From Ophiura sarsii (Eukaryota > Echinodermata > Ophiuroidea > Amphilepidida > Ophiuridae): DNA of 64,000 bases. Position 1 is the first letter of the stretch; the number at the start of each line of letters is the position of its first letter. Under the pieces are notes generated by a model. The model did not search any database. It was not told the origin of the DNA and saw only the letters and a list, made by a program, of their open reading frames with translations. The stretch is from positions 62,039,431 through 62,103,430 of the forward strand of contig CM069442.1 in NCBI GenBank assembly GCA_035610835.1. Reading direction: 5' to 3'. The position numbers were made by a program, and so were the translations under genes. Shown one piece after another: positions 12,601 to 23,833 of the stretch.

Positions 12601-12811
12601 ACACGTAACACGAACCAACTCCAATTTAACCATAACATAATAGTTGACACGGTGTGACTGCCGAATTCTACCAGTACTAAGTGGTAGAGAGTAGGAAGTA
12701 GCCTTCTAAAGGTCCACCGTACAAACGAGTACTAACGGCATGTAATGCAATTTTGAAAACGAGCTCGTCCGGCTTGCACGATGGATTGGCGTGACGTGGA
12801 CTTGTTCATAG
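12601..12811 (+). CDS. Candidate first exon with start codon and strong splice donor (unknown gene)
   Basis: An ATG at 12781 opens ten codons (M-D-W-R-D-V-D-L-F-I) plus one base, ending at a near-consensus donor (ATAG/GTAAGT, boundary 12811/12812). The preceding 180 bp are richer in CG dinucleotides and unique-looking sequence than the surroundings, as expected for a 5' UTR; the left limit given is a guess. The reading frame would continue in phase 1. I do not recognise the peptide. Downstream, 35072-35102 could join in an open frame, and a closer acceptor at 12883/12884 would add seven codons before a stop. No core promoter motif is evident. Without a transcript this is only a candidate. The alternative is chance. 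Confidence 0.3.
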
Positions 12812-13744
12812 GTAAGTGCTGTAGTTTATCTTGCTAATGAAATGAAGGTACGCCTATGTCTGGTATTTGGATCTTCTTTGCAGGTAAAAAGTTAGCAAAG
12901 GATGATTAGGACCAGTGGACGTGAGTTTGGATTAGGACCAGTGGACATGAGTTTGAATCATGGAATTATTTTGTTAGTGAAAGATTATTACATTCAGTGG
13001 ACTCAGTATGACAATTTGGAATCACAGACTTTTTTTGTAAAATGATTTATCACATACACAGTTAATGATAACTTCACATTGTTTTAATAAGTTGATTTCT
13101 TACTTCATCTTCATGACAATCTTGTGTAAGAAAGGTGAATAAAGATTGAAAAACTTGAATTGCCTTCAATTGCATTACAATGTGTCACATGACATTTTGT
13201 GTCATATGATCATGCCAATTCATTATAACCAACCAATCATCTTACATGTTGGAATAGAATTAATGAGCAAAGTTTGACTGTAATGCAGGGAAGTTGGACT
13301 GTACATACAGGGGATTTCGTGGGTGTTTTGCCTGTGTGTGGAGGTGGGATTGGGGAGGAGAGATGGCATTCAAACCAAATGAAAATGTACTCTCCAACCC
13401 CCACCAGTGCTTCATTGCTATGGCAGCTTTACACTGTGCTTTCGCCACTAGAACAAGTTGCTTCAATTTTGAACAAACTTATTTCTTCAGCAATTTTATT
13501 ATCACAACTCTAGAGGGCAGTATCATGATGCAATTGCAAAATAATCTATATTATCATGATTTATCATATCATGTACTTATAGGTTTTCCCAGTGAATTTC
13601 ACACTTTGATAAGTCAAATTAGTATTATGTGTATTCACTTCCGAGAGAACTCTAGTTATCGACGTATATTATGATTTATTTTTGGCAAAATAAGCATTCA
13701 GATACATTTTTACAAATTCATATCGTAATTGATAGAAAAGCAAT
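12812..13744. other. Putative intron, no gene seen
   Basis: If the preceding exon is real, this is intron. GTGGAC(A/G)TGAGTTTG occurs twice near 12916-12953 as a small duplication with donor-like GTGAGT. At 12881-12886 CTTTGCAGGTAAAA combines an acceptor with a donor-like start. The open frames at 13260-13674 on both strands have no recognisable domains. Confidence 0.35.
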
Positions 13745-14242
13745 TAACGTATTATCCATATTAAGCGCCCATGCCCTTATAAGCACCCACCCCTGTTTTT
13801 CTCAATTACTACCAACAAACAATCCCTTATAAGCGCCCACCCTTTCAATTAGCCACTGTGTATGCATCAACAAATATTTTGGCGATTTGTTACAGTAGTA
13901 ATGTTTACGTACGCTGGTGCGAGCTGCCATCTTTGTTTTTTATTCACGGCTTAAATACAATATTGCACATGCTCAAAACTACCGAGAATAAACGAAGCCG
14001 GTTTTCGGAAGGGCATAATTGAAGCTTGTCGGAACTTTGAGACCACTGCGACGCCGCAATGTTGATTTTCCCCCAATATTAAAAAGTTTACTTTTCAATC
14101 GCACATGGTTTTCCGCTAGTGCAACCTTGCCGAATTCGACAGTGTTCACGATAAATGAGTTTAAAAAAGGTAATATGATAATAAGCGCCCACCCAAAATG
14201 ACTTTGCTAACCACCCTGGGTGCTTAATAGGAGAATACGGTA
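13745..14242. mobile_element. MITE with CGTATTATCC...AAGCGCCC ends, copy 1
   Basis: It begins TAACGTATTATCCATATTAA followed by GCGCCC, and ends with GGTGCTTAATAGGAGAATACGGTA. Copy 2 (26242-26712) has a cleaner TIR of about 30 bp. The subterminal phrase AAGCGCCCACCC recurs inside both ends and both copies. TA at both borders suggests a TA target duplication. About 498 bp, non-coding. Confidence 0.8.
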
Positions 14243-16740
14243 CATTAATACAGAATCAAATTCATTGATACGTTGCCATTTTGATGGATGCACAGACAAT
14301 TTGATAAAAGCTGCAATCTATTTTGCAGCATAGTTGACTTGTTATAATAACAATTACAATTTGTAATTAAAGCTTCACCAAGTTTTCTTTTTTATGAATT
14401 GGCATTCTAAAAATCGGCATTTAGTTTAAATAAATAATGTTATACGGTTGATTTTTAAAAACATTTTTCGCTATGAATTTGTTGGTTAGTGAGTTTTGAA
14501 TCCTGTATGGCGATACTAAATAGGTTTTAACCTGGCAGTAACAGGCCTCCTTGTCCAATACCGTGTTAAAGGAATTGTTTTATTCCAAAACACCAGCCCC
14601 CCATTTTAATGTGTTGTTTCTTTTGCCTTTTAAATGTAGCGTCCTTGGATGTTGTCATTGCATTCCTTTTTAGTTATTACTGCATTTTGAATGAGATAAA
14701 TCATTTGTAACCCATCACGAGTCCCCCTTCCAAAACTGTTCTTTTGGCAAAATGGTTGAAAAGATGATCAACTGCAAATTTAGTATATATATATTTAAAT
14801 GCTTGAAATTGACCTTTTCTCCACATTTTTGTTTGTTTGATTTAAATGATATGACTGAAAGTCTTCCGTCTTTATTTAATCAAAACGTTTTTAAATGGAC
14901 CATCTGTACATATCCCTTTAATAAATAATTCAATATAGAATTATGCTGAATGTAATTTAAACCTATGTGGATTACCCAGTGTTATGGTCATGCTACAGTT
15001 ATACTATGGTCATAAATATACACTGCACTTTCATCCCTAGTCTGAAGTGTTGGAAGGAAATATTAATTTGCCTGATAAGGTTGGTAATGATATGCATATT
15101 ATGCATGAAGAAAGTTTATACTGTCCTAGATATGCACATTTCTTAGTAGTAATGATAGTAGTAGGGGATCCCCCACACCAGCATGATAGAATTCTCTACA
15201 TGTAAGTGAAATAGAATCATAAAGCTGAATAATAATGATGATTATAACCTTTAAGTGCTATAAGAGGTAATTCTGACCTTATCATGGGCTAAATACTTAA
15301 TTGAATCAATATCAGGGTACGCTGCTTATTAATGTTTCAATTATTATAAAATATGTTTTCACGTTATGAAAACACTGGTAGCAGCTGTAACTCATTTGCA
15401 ATTCCAAATATGCATGTTATACTTGACCATGTTGACTAGCTAGCTTGCTAGCTGGTGTGATGAATTGCCACATCACTAAATGATCTGCTCTCTAGACACG
15501 ACTCTGTACGACCCCGATACCCTGCCATGCAATAATGGAATGCCACGAGTCTATGTATCCACATGCTAGCTATATTTTAGATACTCCCTATTCACAGCTC
15601 GAACCAAACAGTTTTGTAAGCTAGTTTCTAGATCTTTGCACTGGTAGTAGTTAGCCTATCAGTCAGCATAGCAATAGCAAGCATGTGATAGATGGTATGG
15701 CGGTAAACCACTCATGTTGGAATGCGCAACTCCACCCTGCTTCTCAATTGTCTTTCACTCATTGAAACAAAAGTGACGTAGCACAGTAGTCAAGTGACGG
15801 AACCGGGCACATGTGTTATGCTGTCAGTTTATGTATAATTGTCAGTTTGGTAGTGTTTACACCTGTATTCCTGCTGCTATCTTAGGTAGACGAGTTTTTG
15901 TGAGATGATCTCTACACCGTCGTCCATCCTTGTTTGTGAAATATCTGTCACTAGGAGGATGTTGATTATAGGAAGAAGGTAGAGATGTAATAAATATTGA
16001 GCGTTTAACATACCGTGGAAATTACAAAGTTGTCAGCATCCTGTTCATCATCAACTGCAGTTTCGTCTTGAATATTAACCGTGTGGATTCCTATCTGTGG
16101 ATTGTTTATATGCGTGGATACAGTCTGTGTGATCAGTAAGGATAAGCTATGTGGAATATATTTGTTTACAATGTAAATTGGATAGACATGGATGTCTGCG
16201 TTTGATGTGGATTTAAGATTTAGAAAGTGAGTATTTGAAATGTTTTTGAATTTTATGAAATCATGTTTGGGTTATGATTTTGTATTAACTTAATGTTTTG
16301 TTGGTGGTAAACAGTTATTGTTACTAAACCAGACCATAAGTTGTGATGGATTTTATACCAATAAATAAAACCATTATGTTTTTGAGAATGTACATATACT
16401 TTTCCCTTACTAAAATTGCTAGCGATTAGGCAGAAATGGCTGACAAAAAGCCTGACGTATAGCCTAGTTACTACCAAATCACATTCCGTTTTATGTTTCG
16501 GAGTCGTTCTAATAGCCTTTTAAATGTGCTTAAAATTGCAGTAAAAAAAAATAATCAAATTTGAGTTAAATCATAGACAACCCTGATACATGTAGTAAAA
16601 TTGAGGGAATCAGTTCCTGGGATATATTTATGTAATTGGCTTTGCGGAGGTAGAGCTATTATTGTCAACAACTTGAGCTGTTGATTTGAAGGGTTACAAA
16701 TAATTGATTAATTGATCAACAGAACAGCTTGATTATATTC
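14243..16740. other. Non-coding DNA, possible distal regulatory patch
   Basis: No exon is supported. Between about 15700 and 15900 the sequence is richer in CG and contains GTGACGTA and AAGTGACGGAACCGGG, resembling CRE/ETS-type promoter words, but no transcript evidence exists. GCTAGCTAGCTTGCTAGC-like palindromes occur near 15433. Confidence 0.3.
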
Positions 16741-16976
16741 AGGGTTGACATCCAGAAATACTACACTCAAAAAAGAATATTCCGAGAAAAATGAGTTTCA
16801 ATATATTGTATTCCAGTGAGTTGTGTGTAAAAATATACTGTGCCTTTAACTCAAATGGGGCTATTTTTAGTATTGGGCAAGTCTGTTTGTTACTTACAGT
16901 CTTTGGACGACAATGATTTTATTGGTACCAATATCTAAAAATGCCAAAATAGTGAGTTACGTCTTTTGTCAACCCT
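16741..16976. mobile_element. Possible small TIR element, AGGGTTGACA ends
   Basis: AGGGTTGACA at 16741 is matched by TGTCAACCCT ending at 16976, a perfect 10-bp inverted repeat 236 bp apart. No second copy or target duplication was found, so this is weaker than the other TIR calls. Confidence 0.35.
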
Positions 16977-17026
16977 CGATATTTTCTAAGAAAAATTATA
17001 CACACACACAAAAAAATCTCAGTGGA

Positions 17027-17120
17027 TAATATTCACCTTCCCTCGCCCATCAGGGTTCTCGGTGGGAGAGGGAAGGTGAATATTAAGGATAACCTCTCCC
17101 ATCAGGGTTCTCGGTGGCAA
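17027..17120. repeat. 18-bp stem hairpin plus 20-bp direct repeat
   Basis: TAATATTCACCTTCCCTC and its reverse complement GAGGGAAGGTGAATATTA form a perfect 18-bp stem around a loop of about 20 bp. The loop phrase CCCATCAGGGTTCTCGGTGG is repeated directly at about 17098-17117. The function is unknown. An 85-codon frame over this block runs on into the next TIR element and is not considered real. Confidence 0.6.
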
Positions 17121-17175
17121 ATAAAAATCATGGGGTCTGCAAAGATACGACCCTGTACAATTTTGGTTTTATCCC

Positions 17176-17850
17176 TACAGGGTGAGTCAAAAAAAAGTTT
17201 ACTCAACTTCAGCGATTTGTTTAGAAAAAAGTATTCGTTTGTTTTCAAAACAATTTACTACTGTATAAAGACACATTAATTAGCTTTAATATGAATTTTA
17301 TCTGGTTTAGATTGGTTGAGGGAAACTAATTTTACGCTGTTTTGAATAAAATTGACCAATTTAACGTCCGAACACGCTTCCAGATCTTGACCATTATATT
17401 TCATAAGATGCGACCAATAAAAAATTACAATACCGACAGCGAAAGGATCAATTCCTTTGTTATGAAATTATTAAAGTGTGGTAATTGTGTCATAAATAGG
17501 CCTTAAAGCTGTCTATTGTTTTAATCTATTAGGAGACAATTTTGAACAAGTCTATTGTCTACTTAATTCTTTTAATAAACAAGATGCGTAATTCTTTACA
17601 TCATAATCCTAGTATACATTATTAAGCTCGTTAAGCTTGAAATTAAAAACCGTGTTTTTGGTGAAAAAACAGCTCCTGTACAGAAATAGTCATATTTACT
17701 TAACGGTATCATCAAATAGCGTGATTTTTTCCCAGATGGTAGCAAAGAAATGGCGCAATCATTTAAAGTTTTGTTTGCCTTGATTTTGTGGTCAGAAATA
17801 TTTTTTTCAATTTTGTCAATTAGGGTAAACTTTTTTTGACTCACCCTGTA
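17176..17850. mobile_element. TA-flanked element with CAGGGTGAGTCAAAA ends, copy 1
   Basis: The element (17178-17848, 671 bp) starts CAGGGTGAGTCAAAAAAAAG and ends CTTTTTTTGACTCACCCTG, bordered by TA at 17176-17177 and 17849-17850. TA duplication suggests a Tc1/mariner-type element. It shares its ends, but not obviously its body, with 58470-59395. No transposase frame. A 186-codon minus-strand frame (17596-18156) crosses the right TIR; the residues over the TIR read Y-R-V-S-Q-K, a typical transposon-end artefact. Confidence 0.82.
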
Positions 17851-18697
17851 TGTGTCAATTGCATCTTGGGAACCAAAATTTAGTTCAGTGAGTTCCATCA
17901 CCAAAAATCCTTCGGTTTTGCCAATACCCCTTCTATCTCCAAATTCCAAAATGTTGGGGAACCAGTACATGAAATGTACCCTTGGAACCCCAAACCCCAA
18001 ACTGTCAATAGTGCTCCATGTGCTACATACAGGAGATAACCTATAGATTGATATTCCATTCAAGGTAGATGGATGAACAAAAGCAACAGCAAACACAACC
18101 ACACATCTCCTACCTTTATGATCATATTCATAGCGGCCCAGTTCATCCGTTGTCATGGTAATACTTGCAAATCACATCATCCATCTATCGAGGCAGTGAT
18201 GGTTTCTATACTGATGTATGGGTGTGTCTGCTGCTTACAGGCTATGTTAATTGGTTATTAAAGGTAAATTGGTGTTCATTTAAGTGAAATAAATAAACAT
18301 GGAGTAGTAACAATATTTATTTAATTGACAATTGCGGCCTAGTAAGCTTTATATGGATTTTCTGGTGTGATTTGTTTTAGGAATAATTTGTGATGTGAGT
18401 AATATTTTCATTCCAGAATAAATCTGAATCTATTCACAACTTTATGTTATACCACATATTTTGTGACTGCTATTTCAAGTTTGCGATACGTCATGTTATA
18501 TGGTACATCTTATCGGCCAAGCTCATTTTAGATGTAGAGAAAATAGCATGTAATAAAAAACCTAAAACATACTTTCCCCTTATATTTAAAAAAAAGTATT
18601 ACTTCAATTTACAAAAATGATCTAAAGGTTTTGTTAAATACAATGTCAGATATTTGCAAAATGCCATATTTGTCCATAATAATAGGCAAAATGTATG
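17851..18697. other. Non-coding DNA
   Basis: The minus strand is open for about 100 codons (17851-18156) outside the element. The peptide contains no motif I recognise, and the frame ends at or before the transposon insertion. It could be an old exon or a decayed gene fragment, but I cannot support that. Confidence 0.3.
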
Positions 18698-18884
18698 AAG
18701 TATTTAGGTTTTTTGGCAAGACCAATATCAATTAGATGAAAAACTAACGGTCAGATTCCCGGCAAAACATCAACTGCCGATCAGTGCTTTAAAAAACTGG
18801 TCGATGACCATTGAAACTGTCAGCTCGGAAAAAACAAGTTTTTCATCTAACTGATATTGGTCTTGCCAAAAAACCTAAATACTT
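18698..18884. mobile_element. 187-bp MITE with long (about 45-bp) terminal inverted repeats
   Basis: It starts AAGTATTTAGG and ends CCTAAATACTT. The inverted repeat continues through TTTTTTGGCAAGACCAATAT and TTAGATGAAAAACT with about one mismatch over 45 bp, leaving a short central loop of about 95 bp. The near-perfect arms suggest a relatively recent insertion. No other copy was seen in the window, and the target duplication is not clear. Confidence 0.82.
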
Positions 18885-20195
18885 ATTATCTACAGACCTG
18901 ATGAATTTATTTACAGGCAAGATGTACCTTTTGACATGATGGGATGGGCCACATTATGCCTATCAACAGACACATGATCATAAGCAACTGGCTATAGGTT
19001 GTCCTTAAATAGATTTTTATTTGACTATCGAAACAAAAACCATTTGAATCTTGGATTACCATTATAATTATCAAATACCAAATAAATTCAAAAAGAGAAT
19101 CTTTCCTTTAATACCACTTATAATCGATAACACACTGAGCGTTTTCCAAATGCTCTTTAAATAGCATTGTAATCTGCACAATATTTTCTTATTGTTTGTG
19201 ATTGGAGGTCAGGCTTATGCACCGATCAATTGCAATCATGGTGCTCCAGCAAGACTCAAGATATAGTCGTGCTTACACTGCGCATAATACGGGGAAGTAA
19301 TTTGTCTCAAATGAGGGTATATCCAGCCAAAAATCTTTCCCTGGATGTTGAATTGTAGAAAGGTACTCACAACTATGCTAGATCATATGGTTGGGATTCA
19401 GTGTTTAGTATTCAGAGACTAGAAGAAAACGGCCCCACCCTATTTGGACTTCAGCAGGTATACTGTTATATGTATTGTTAGTATCAGTATCCAAAATTAC
19501 ATCTCTAGCATGACAGATGCTTTGTAAACTGCAGATACGATACTTTGTTATGCCTGTATACATAATATCCACTTCAGAATACAATTTGCTTTGATCATGA
19601 ACAGCTTGTGAACTAGCAAGAGTTTCATAATTTGTTAGTTATCATTACTGTTGTAATAGCAAATTAGGAAAATTTAAAAAGATACACTCACACAAATATT
19701 ATACTTTGTTTGTCTGCCTCTGTGCATCAACATCAGAGTGTTATTTCCAGTGAACAATGCAGTATTTATGTGTGGGTCCTGGGTATTCCACTTTGGTTGC
19801 ATAATGGTATATACACCGATGCAATGATAAGTTGCAATTGCTGGAATTACACACAACATCACTACAAAGAGGGGGGGGGGGGGTGAATGAAGTATAGCGT
19901 TTGTTTTCTCTGGGGAAAATTTGTTGATGAACATTTAAAGAAAAAATATGGGCTCATAATGAGCTTAAACATGGAAGGTAATTATTATATATCTAATGGG
20001 TAGATGTAATGAATATTATAATTGAAAATTGCTATAATTGAACTATTAATTGATTGTAAATTGTACCAAGTATATACCTGCATGGACTCAAAAATTGATC
20101 GTTATTTCTGTCACTGACCAATTTGTAGCAGAAATCACTTTGTGTTGTTTGTATTTTATATATTTAAAATATACCTTTTGAAATACATTCAACTT
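18885..20195. other. Non-coding DNA with a 13-base G run
   Basis: No gene recognised. A homopolymer of 13 G lies at 19871-19883. An 86-codon minus frame overlapping it has no recognisable domain. Confidence 0.4.
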
Positions 20196-20564
20196 TTAAA
20201 GGGGCATTGAGAGATGTGGTGGAGGCAGCGCCCTCAATTACAAAAAATATATGATAACAACTGGGATTTGTATATTTTTACAATTGTATTACATGTATGA
20301 ACTTACACCTATTATAAGGATTAAGAAAAATCAGCCCTCTTTGTACAACAAAACGTCGATTCAAAAATGCTGGTAGAGCCGCAACCAGCATTTTACATGG
20401 TTAAGGGTGGTATTCCAACATATTTAAAACATTGTTTTAATCAAGTTTTGCTGGGTGTTATTTTAGTAGAAACAACAACAATGGCAATTTTTAATGTTCA
20501 TCTTGAATTCTGAAGCAAATTAATTAAAATAAAATAAATTCAACATAACATTGTGTTCCTTTAA
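20196..20564. mobile_element. TTAAAGGGGCA element, copy 1
   Basis: It runs from TTAAAGGGGCATTGAGAG to TGTTCCTTTAA. A deleted second copy is at 46493-46760, and a minus-strand fragment is at about 52015-52122. The three align over GATGTGGTGGAGGC, ATTGTATTACATGTATGAAC and GGATTAAGAAAAATCAGCCC blocks. TTAA at both ends, and the subterminal GCGCCCTCAA shared with the foldback family at 7405 and 31983, suggest the two families are related. Non-coding. Confidence 0.75.
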
Positions 20565-21427
20565 ATGTGTGTGCTTGAAACAGTTATTTGTATAAACAAT
20601 ATTGAAAAGGCAAGGACTGAATTAAATAATTGCAGGGATATTGTATTTACTCTAATGCCAAGGTGAAAAGGCAATTCTAAGACAAATGTCCAGGGTTGTG
20701 ATCAAGGCTACCAAATAAATTTCTATGAAATTGTTATTGAACTCCTTTCTACATATTAATTATGATGGACATGTTATTCATTCATTATGGTCACTTGCAC
20801 TCATTAACTTGACTCAACTAGAGAAGGCAATTATATTGATTAGCTGTTATACGCCTTAACCTTGTACTCATTAAGGCCTTTTAATTATTAATGCCTACTT
20901 AAATATTAATTGGGCAATATTTAAGCCAATTGCCATAATGACCAAGGTTAAATCATCCATTATAAACCATTGAAGAGAAGAATTGAACCAACTGTGAATC
21001 AATCAATTTGAGTGGAGATATTTGTGACCGGCTCAAGCATGACCCAGGCACTACCAAAACCCTATTGTATATTTCACGGACATAAATTATGCTAATGAGC
21101 TCATTAAATGACGTCACTCACATCATCGGGTTTTGCCGATGATTGAAATCCGTTGATTGAAATTCTAGGTCGAGTAAAATGATGTTCTTATTTGTTGTCT
21201 GTGAGCTTTTCTGATTTTTTTCCCGTATTGGAGTATTTTTTTATTGAAAATAGACAGTTCAAATTAAACGTTGGTTCCAAGTTCAAGTAACAGCACATGT
21301 ATTAAAGGCGACAGCAAAGGCAATATGCAAGCAACATTTGAGAAAAAACGATGCCCGACTTTGCAAGAAAGTGTACGGGGAAGTGTACGGGTGAACATGA
21401 CAAACCAAAACAGCCTAGTAAATAATC
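20565..21427. other. AT-rich non-coding DNA upstream of the tRNA gene
   Basis: No gene is supported. Alternating blocks of TTAATTATTAATGCC type occur near 20870-20940. GACGTCA occurs at about 21110 as a lone CRE-like site with no other promoter evidence. Confidence 0.35.
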
Positions 21428-21444
21428 ACCTCCGTGGCGCAATT

Positions 21445-21484
<40 letters not shown>

Positions 21485-21501
21485 GAGTCCAGCCGGGGGC
21501 G
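21428..21501 (+). tRNA. tRNA-Asn (anticodon GTT), slightly degenerate
   Basis: A 74-base cloverleaf. The D arm is GCGCAATTGGTTAGCGC. The anticodon stem TTCGG/CCGAA has loop CTGTTAA with anticodon GTT at 21462-21464. The T arm is GGTGG-TTCGAGT-CCAGC. The internal promoter boxes TGGCGCAATTGG (A) and GGTTCGAGTCC (B) are intact, and a five-T pol III terminator follows at 21509-21513. The sequence is very close to the conserved eukaryotic tRNA-Asn. Two flaws are visible: a G-G mismatch in the T stem and an A1-C72 mismatch at the top of the acceptor stem. It may be a working gene with weak pairs or a young pseudogene. No intron is present. Confidence 0.88.
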
Positions 21502-22768
21502 TTGTTACTTTTTGCATTTAATGCAGATCGACAAATCACAGTAAAAATATAATATTGACAAAATCACAGACCACTTACACAAAAATCGCATCTGCGCATG
21601 CTCCTGTCGTGATCGAAATCTACCACACAAGCAATGGGCGAGTTTTATAAGTGCCAGGGGGAGAACTATTATAGCTCGTAGAGTTTTTATTTAAAAAAAT
21701 CATCGTAAATAGGGAAATATCAAGATTGCACATTAGAAACACTGAATTGTGGGCCATACTAGTTGTGGAACGGGTGGTTCTCATTTTGGAGTGGTTCTCA
21801 GATTGGATGCAGTTCCAAGTGTTTATAGGGCCAGGTTGTAGTCCTATGGTATGAATAATGTGTTTTGTTAGTCCAATCATGGTCAAACATTGGAATTTTG
21901 ATTCATATTATATAAATACATTTTTTTCTTAAATTCTAAAATAGCAAATTTGAAATAAAACTGTAGTTCAAGAAACGCAGGGCGAGATCGTTCAAGCCAG
22001 TGTTGCCGGTGTGTTGTGAAAGTATTCTTACAATACCAGGGGTCTTGCTAGATTGGAATCCTGTAACCACCATTGTCTGAAACCATAGTTCTTTCAGTTA
22101 TACCCCCTCTGTAGTCTTATAAAATTATTCTTATTTTATACTTTATTCTCTGGTGAGGATTTGGATTTGGATTTGGATTAATTCCCAATTCATCCATGAC
22201 AATATAGTCCCTGTCATAATGCTATGTATGAAATTCAAGCTATTTCAAGCGAGCATGTTTTGTTGTTGCGAACGTGTTTTGTTGTTGTTCGCGGAGCTGC
22301 ATCCAGATGCATGAAATGCGCGAAAAAACTATGCCTGCATGCGCTTGACGATTTCATGATTGACAAATCAGGAAGCGCGGTGGTCATTTTTGAAAGCGTC
22401 CGGTTCGTACTTTCGGGTTTACGCACATACACACATGTAAGAACACCCCGACGCATGTACACACACATTATTGGAATTATGTCCATAGCATTATGACGCC
22501 GACTATAGTAATGTGCAAAATGTATTGAAGGTTGATAAATAGACACCCTAACCATAGGTTGATAAAGGGATCCCCTTAAATCGGATCCTTATTCTGAGGG
22601 ATGTGCAGAGGAGCCCTAATTGTAATCCAAATCCCAGGTTAACAAAATGCTTCAATCCATACCGTATCCTAAGATAGCGAAAGAGAGCCCTAATTTTAAT
22701 TTAGATCCTAGGTTAACAAAATAATGCTTTAATCCTGACCTTTGAGCTCTAATCGTAATCCTAATCCA
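21502..22768. other. Non-coding DNA after the tRNA gene
   Basis: No exon recognised. Frames on both strands at about 22224-22555 overlap a CG-richer patch but show no domain. From about 22555 the sequence is a degenerate series of phrases like CCTAAT..TAATCC..GGTTAACAAAAT; a related stretch follows at 24040-24175. Confidence 0.4.
21509..21513 (+). terminator. Pol III T5 terminator of tRNA-Asn
   Basis: A run of five T starts 8 bases after the mature 3' end of the tRNA, the usual distance and form for RNA polymerase III termination. Confidence 0.65.
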
Positions 22769-23425
22769 ACACTGCAAAACTAGGGTGTTAAAAATAACAC
22801 CATGGGTGTTATTTTTAGTATACACTTGTCTGGAGTTAATACAGCCAGTCCAATCTCTACCGTGTTAATTTACACCCTCTGGTGTTAAAATATAATAACA
22901 CCACTTGTGGTGTTAACTTTTGACACTGAGGTGGTGTAAAGCAGTAACACTGTAGGGTGTTAATTTAATCTCTCTTGGAGTTAATACGGGTCCAATTCCT
23001 TGGGTGTTAATTTACACCTTCTGGTGTTAAAATGTTAGATAGGTTGAAGTACTTGTAAATAAAATGTTTTCAAATAAAATATTTCAACAGTCCAAATTTA
23101 TTAAAACTTGAAAGTTTTTGTGAATTAATGTTCTTACTTGCCATTTAATTATGAAATGGTGCATGTTGCAGATCGAATCATTAGGTCAAATGTATAAATA
23201 TACAATCCAAAGTGTTACGAAACCAATATAACCAACCTCTGTGTGGAATAATGACACCCATGGGAGTTATTCTTACACCAGGTTTAACACCAGAAACCTA
23301 ACTCCATGTGCAGTGTTACATTTTTAAAACTCTATTTTTGCTGTCACCAAGTGGTGTTAATTTAACACCAAGACGCTTAACACCAACTAAGTGTAACATA
23401 TTTAACACCAGAGTTTTTGCAGTGT
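22769..23425. mobile_element. Large element with ACACTGCAAAA ends and many GGTGTTA motifs
   Basis: The ends ACACTGCAAAACT (22769) and AGTTTTTGCAGTGT-type (23425) form an inverted repeat of about 12 bp that continues as GGTGTTA near both ends. GGTGTTA or TAACACC recurs about twenty times, in both orientations, in the left 270 bp and right 220 bp. The left half contains an internal duplication (GTGTTAATTTACACC at about 22862 and 23005). A central 150 bp lacks the motif. About 657 bp, non-coding. It is probably a non-autonomous DNA transposon with subterminal motif clusters; no clear target duplication. Confidence 0.7.
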
Positions 23426-23514
23426 AAGCGAACCATAACTCCCAGGGTGTGTTTTCGGAATAAAACTATCAGGTGAGAAAAATGGGTCAAATTAGGGGGG
23501 AAATCTGACCGCGC

Positions 23515-23570
23515 CGGCACTGGATATCAAACCCGGTTCGCCTGCATGGCTGTCCAATTGAGCTATGGAA
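23515..23570 (-). repeat. tRNA-derived sequence (SINE head relic)
   Basis: On the minus strand TAGCTCAATTGG (A-box-like, about 23554-23565) is followed about 30 bases later by GGTTTGATATCC (B-box-like, about 23522-23533). The spacing fits a tRNA, but the arms do not pair well, so it is called a tRNA-derived repeat, not a tRNA gene. Confidence 0.5.
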
Positions 23571-23617
23571 TCTTAAGATTTTCTTACGCATAACGGCATG
23601 CCTGTTGAAAGCAGGGT

Positions 23618-23833
23618 TGCTGGGGTAGCTGCAGCACCCCCTTGTTTTTTGAAGGCGGTGCACAGCAATCCAGACCAATCCAACACCTTCAGGAGGCTCT
23701 GCCCCTGAACCCCCGCCAAGAGTTTTGCCCTTGACCGCAAAGGCCCCTGGACCCCATGCCCTAAGTGCTAACATTATAAAGATTTTGTGCAATAAAAGGT
23801 CCAGCACCCCCTGATCGTGCCATGCTACCAGCA
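23618..23833. mobile_element. GC-rich element relic, TGCTGG...CCAGCA ends
   Basis: TGCTGGGGTAGC at 23618 is mirrored by GCTACCAGCA ending at 23833. The interior is GC-rich and contains CCCCTGAACCCCCGCCA, the same phrase found in opposite orientation inside the hAT-like element at 6875-7381, suggesting kinship. A 115-codon minus frame runs through it and continues into the tRNA-like head, so it is treated as fortuitous. No target duplication was identified. Confidence 0.45.

Noticed and set aside
17596..18156. 186-codon minus-strand frame, the longest in the window
   Set aside because: It crosses the terminal inverted repeat of a transposon (giving Y-R-V-S-Q-K). The rest has no recognisable domain, and the frame would stop at the pre-insertion junction.
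21302..21517. 71-codon minus-strand frame reading A-G-L-E-P-P-T-F-R-L-T-A-E-R-A-N-Q-L-R-H
   Set aside because: It is the antisense of the tRNA-Asn gene; this peptide is a well-known false annotation arising from tRNA genes.
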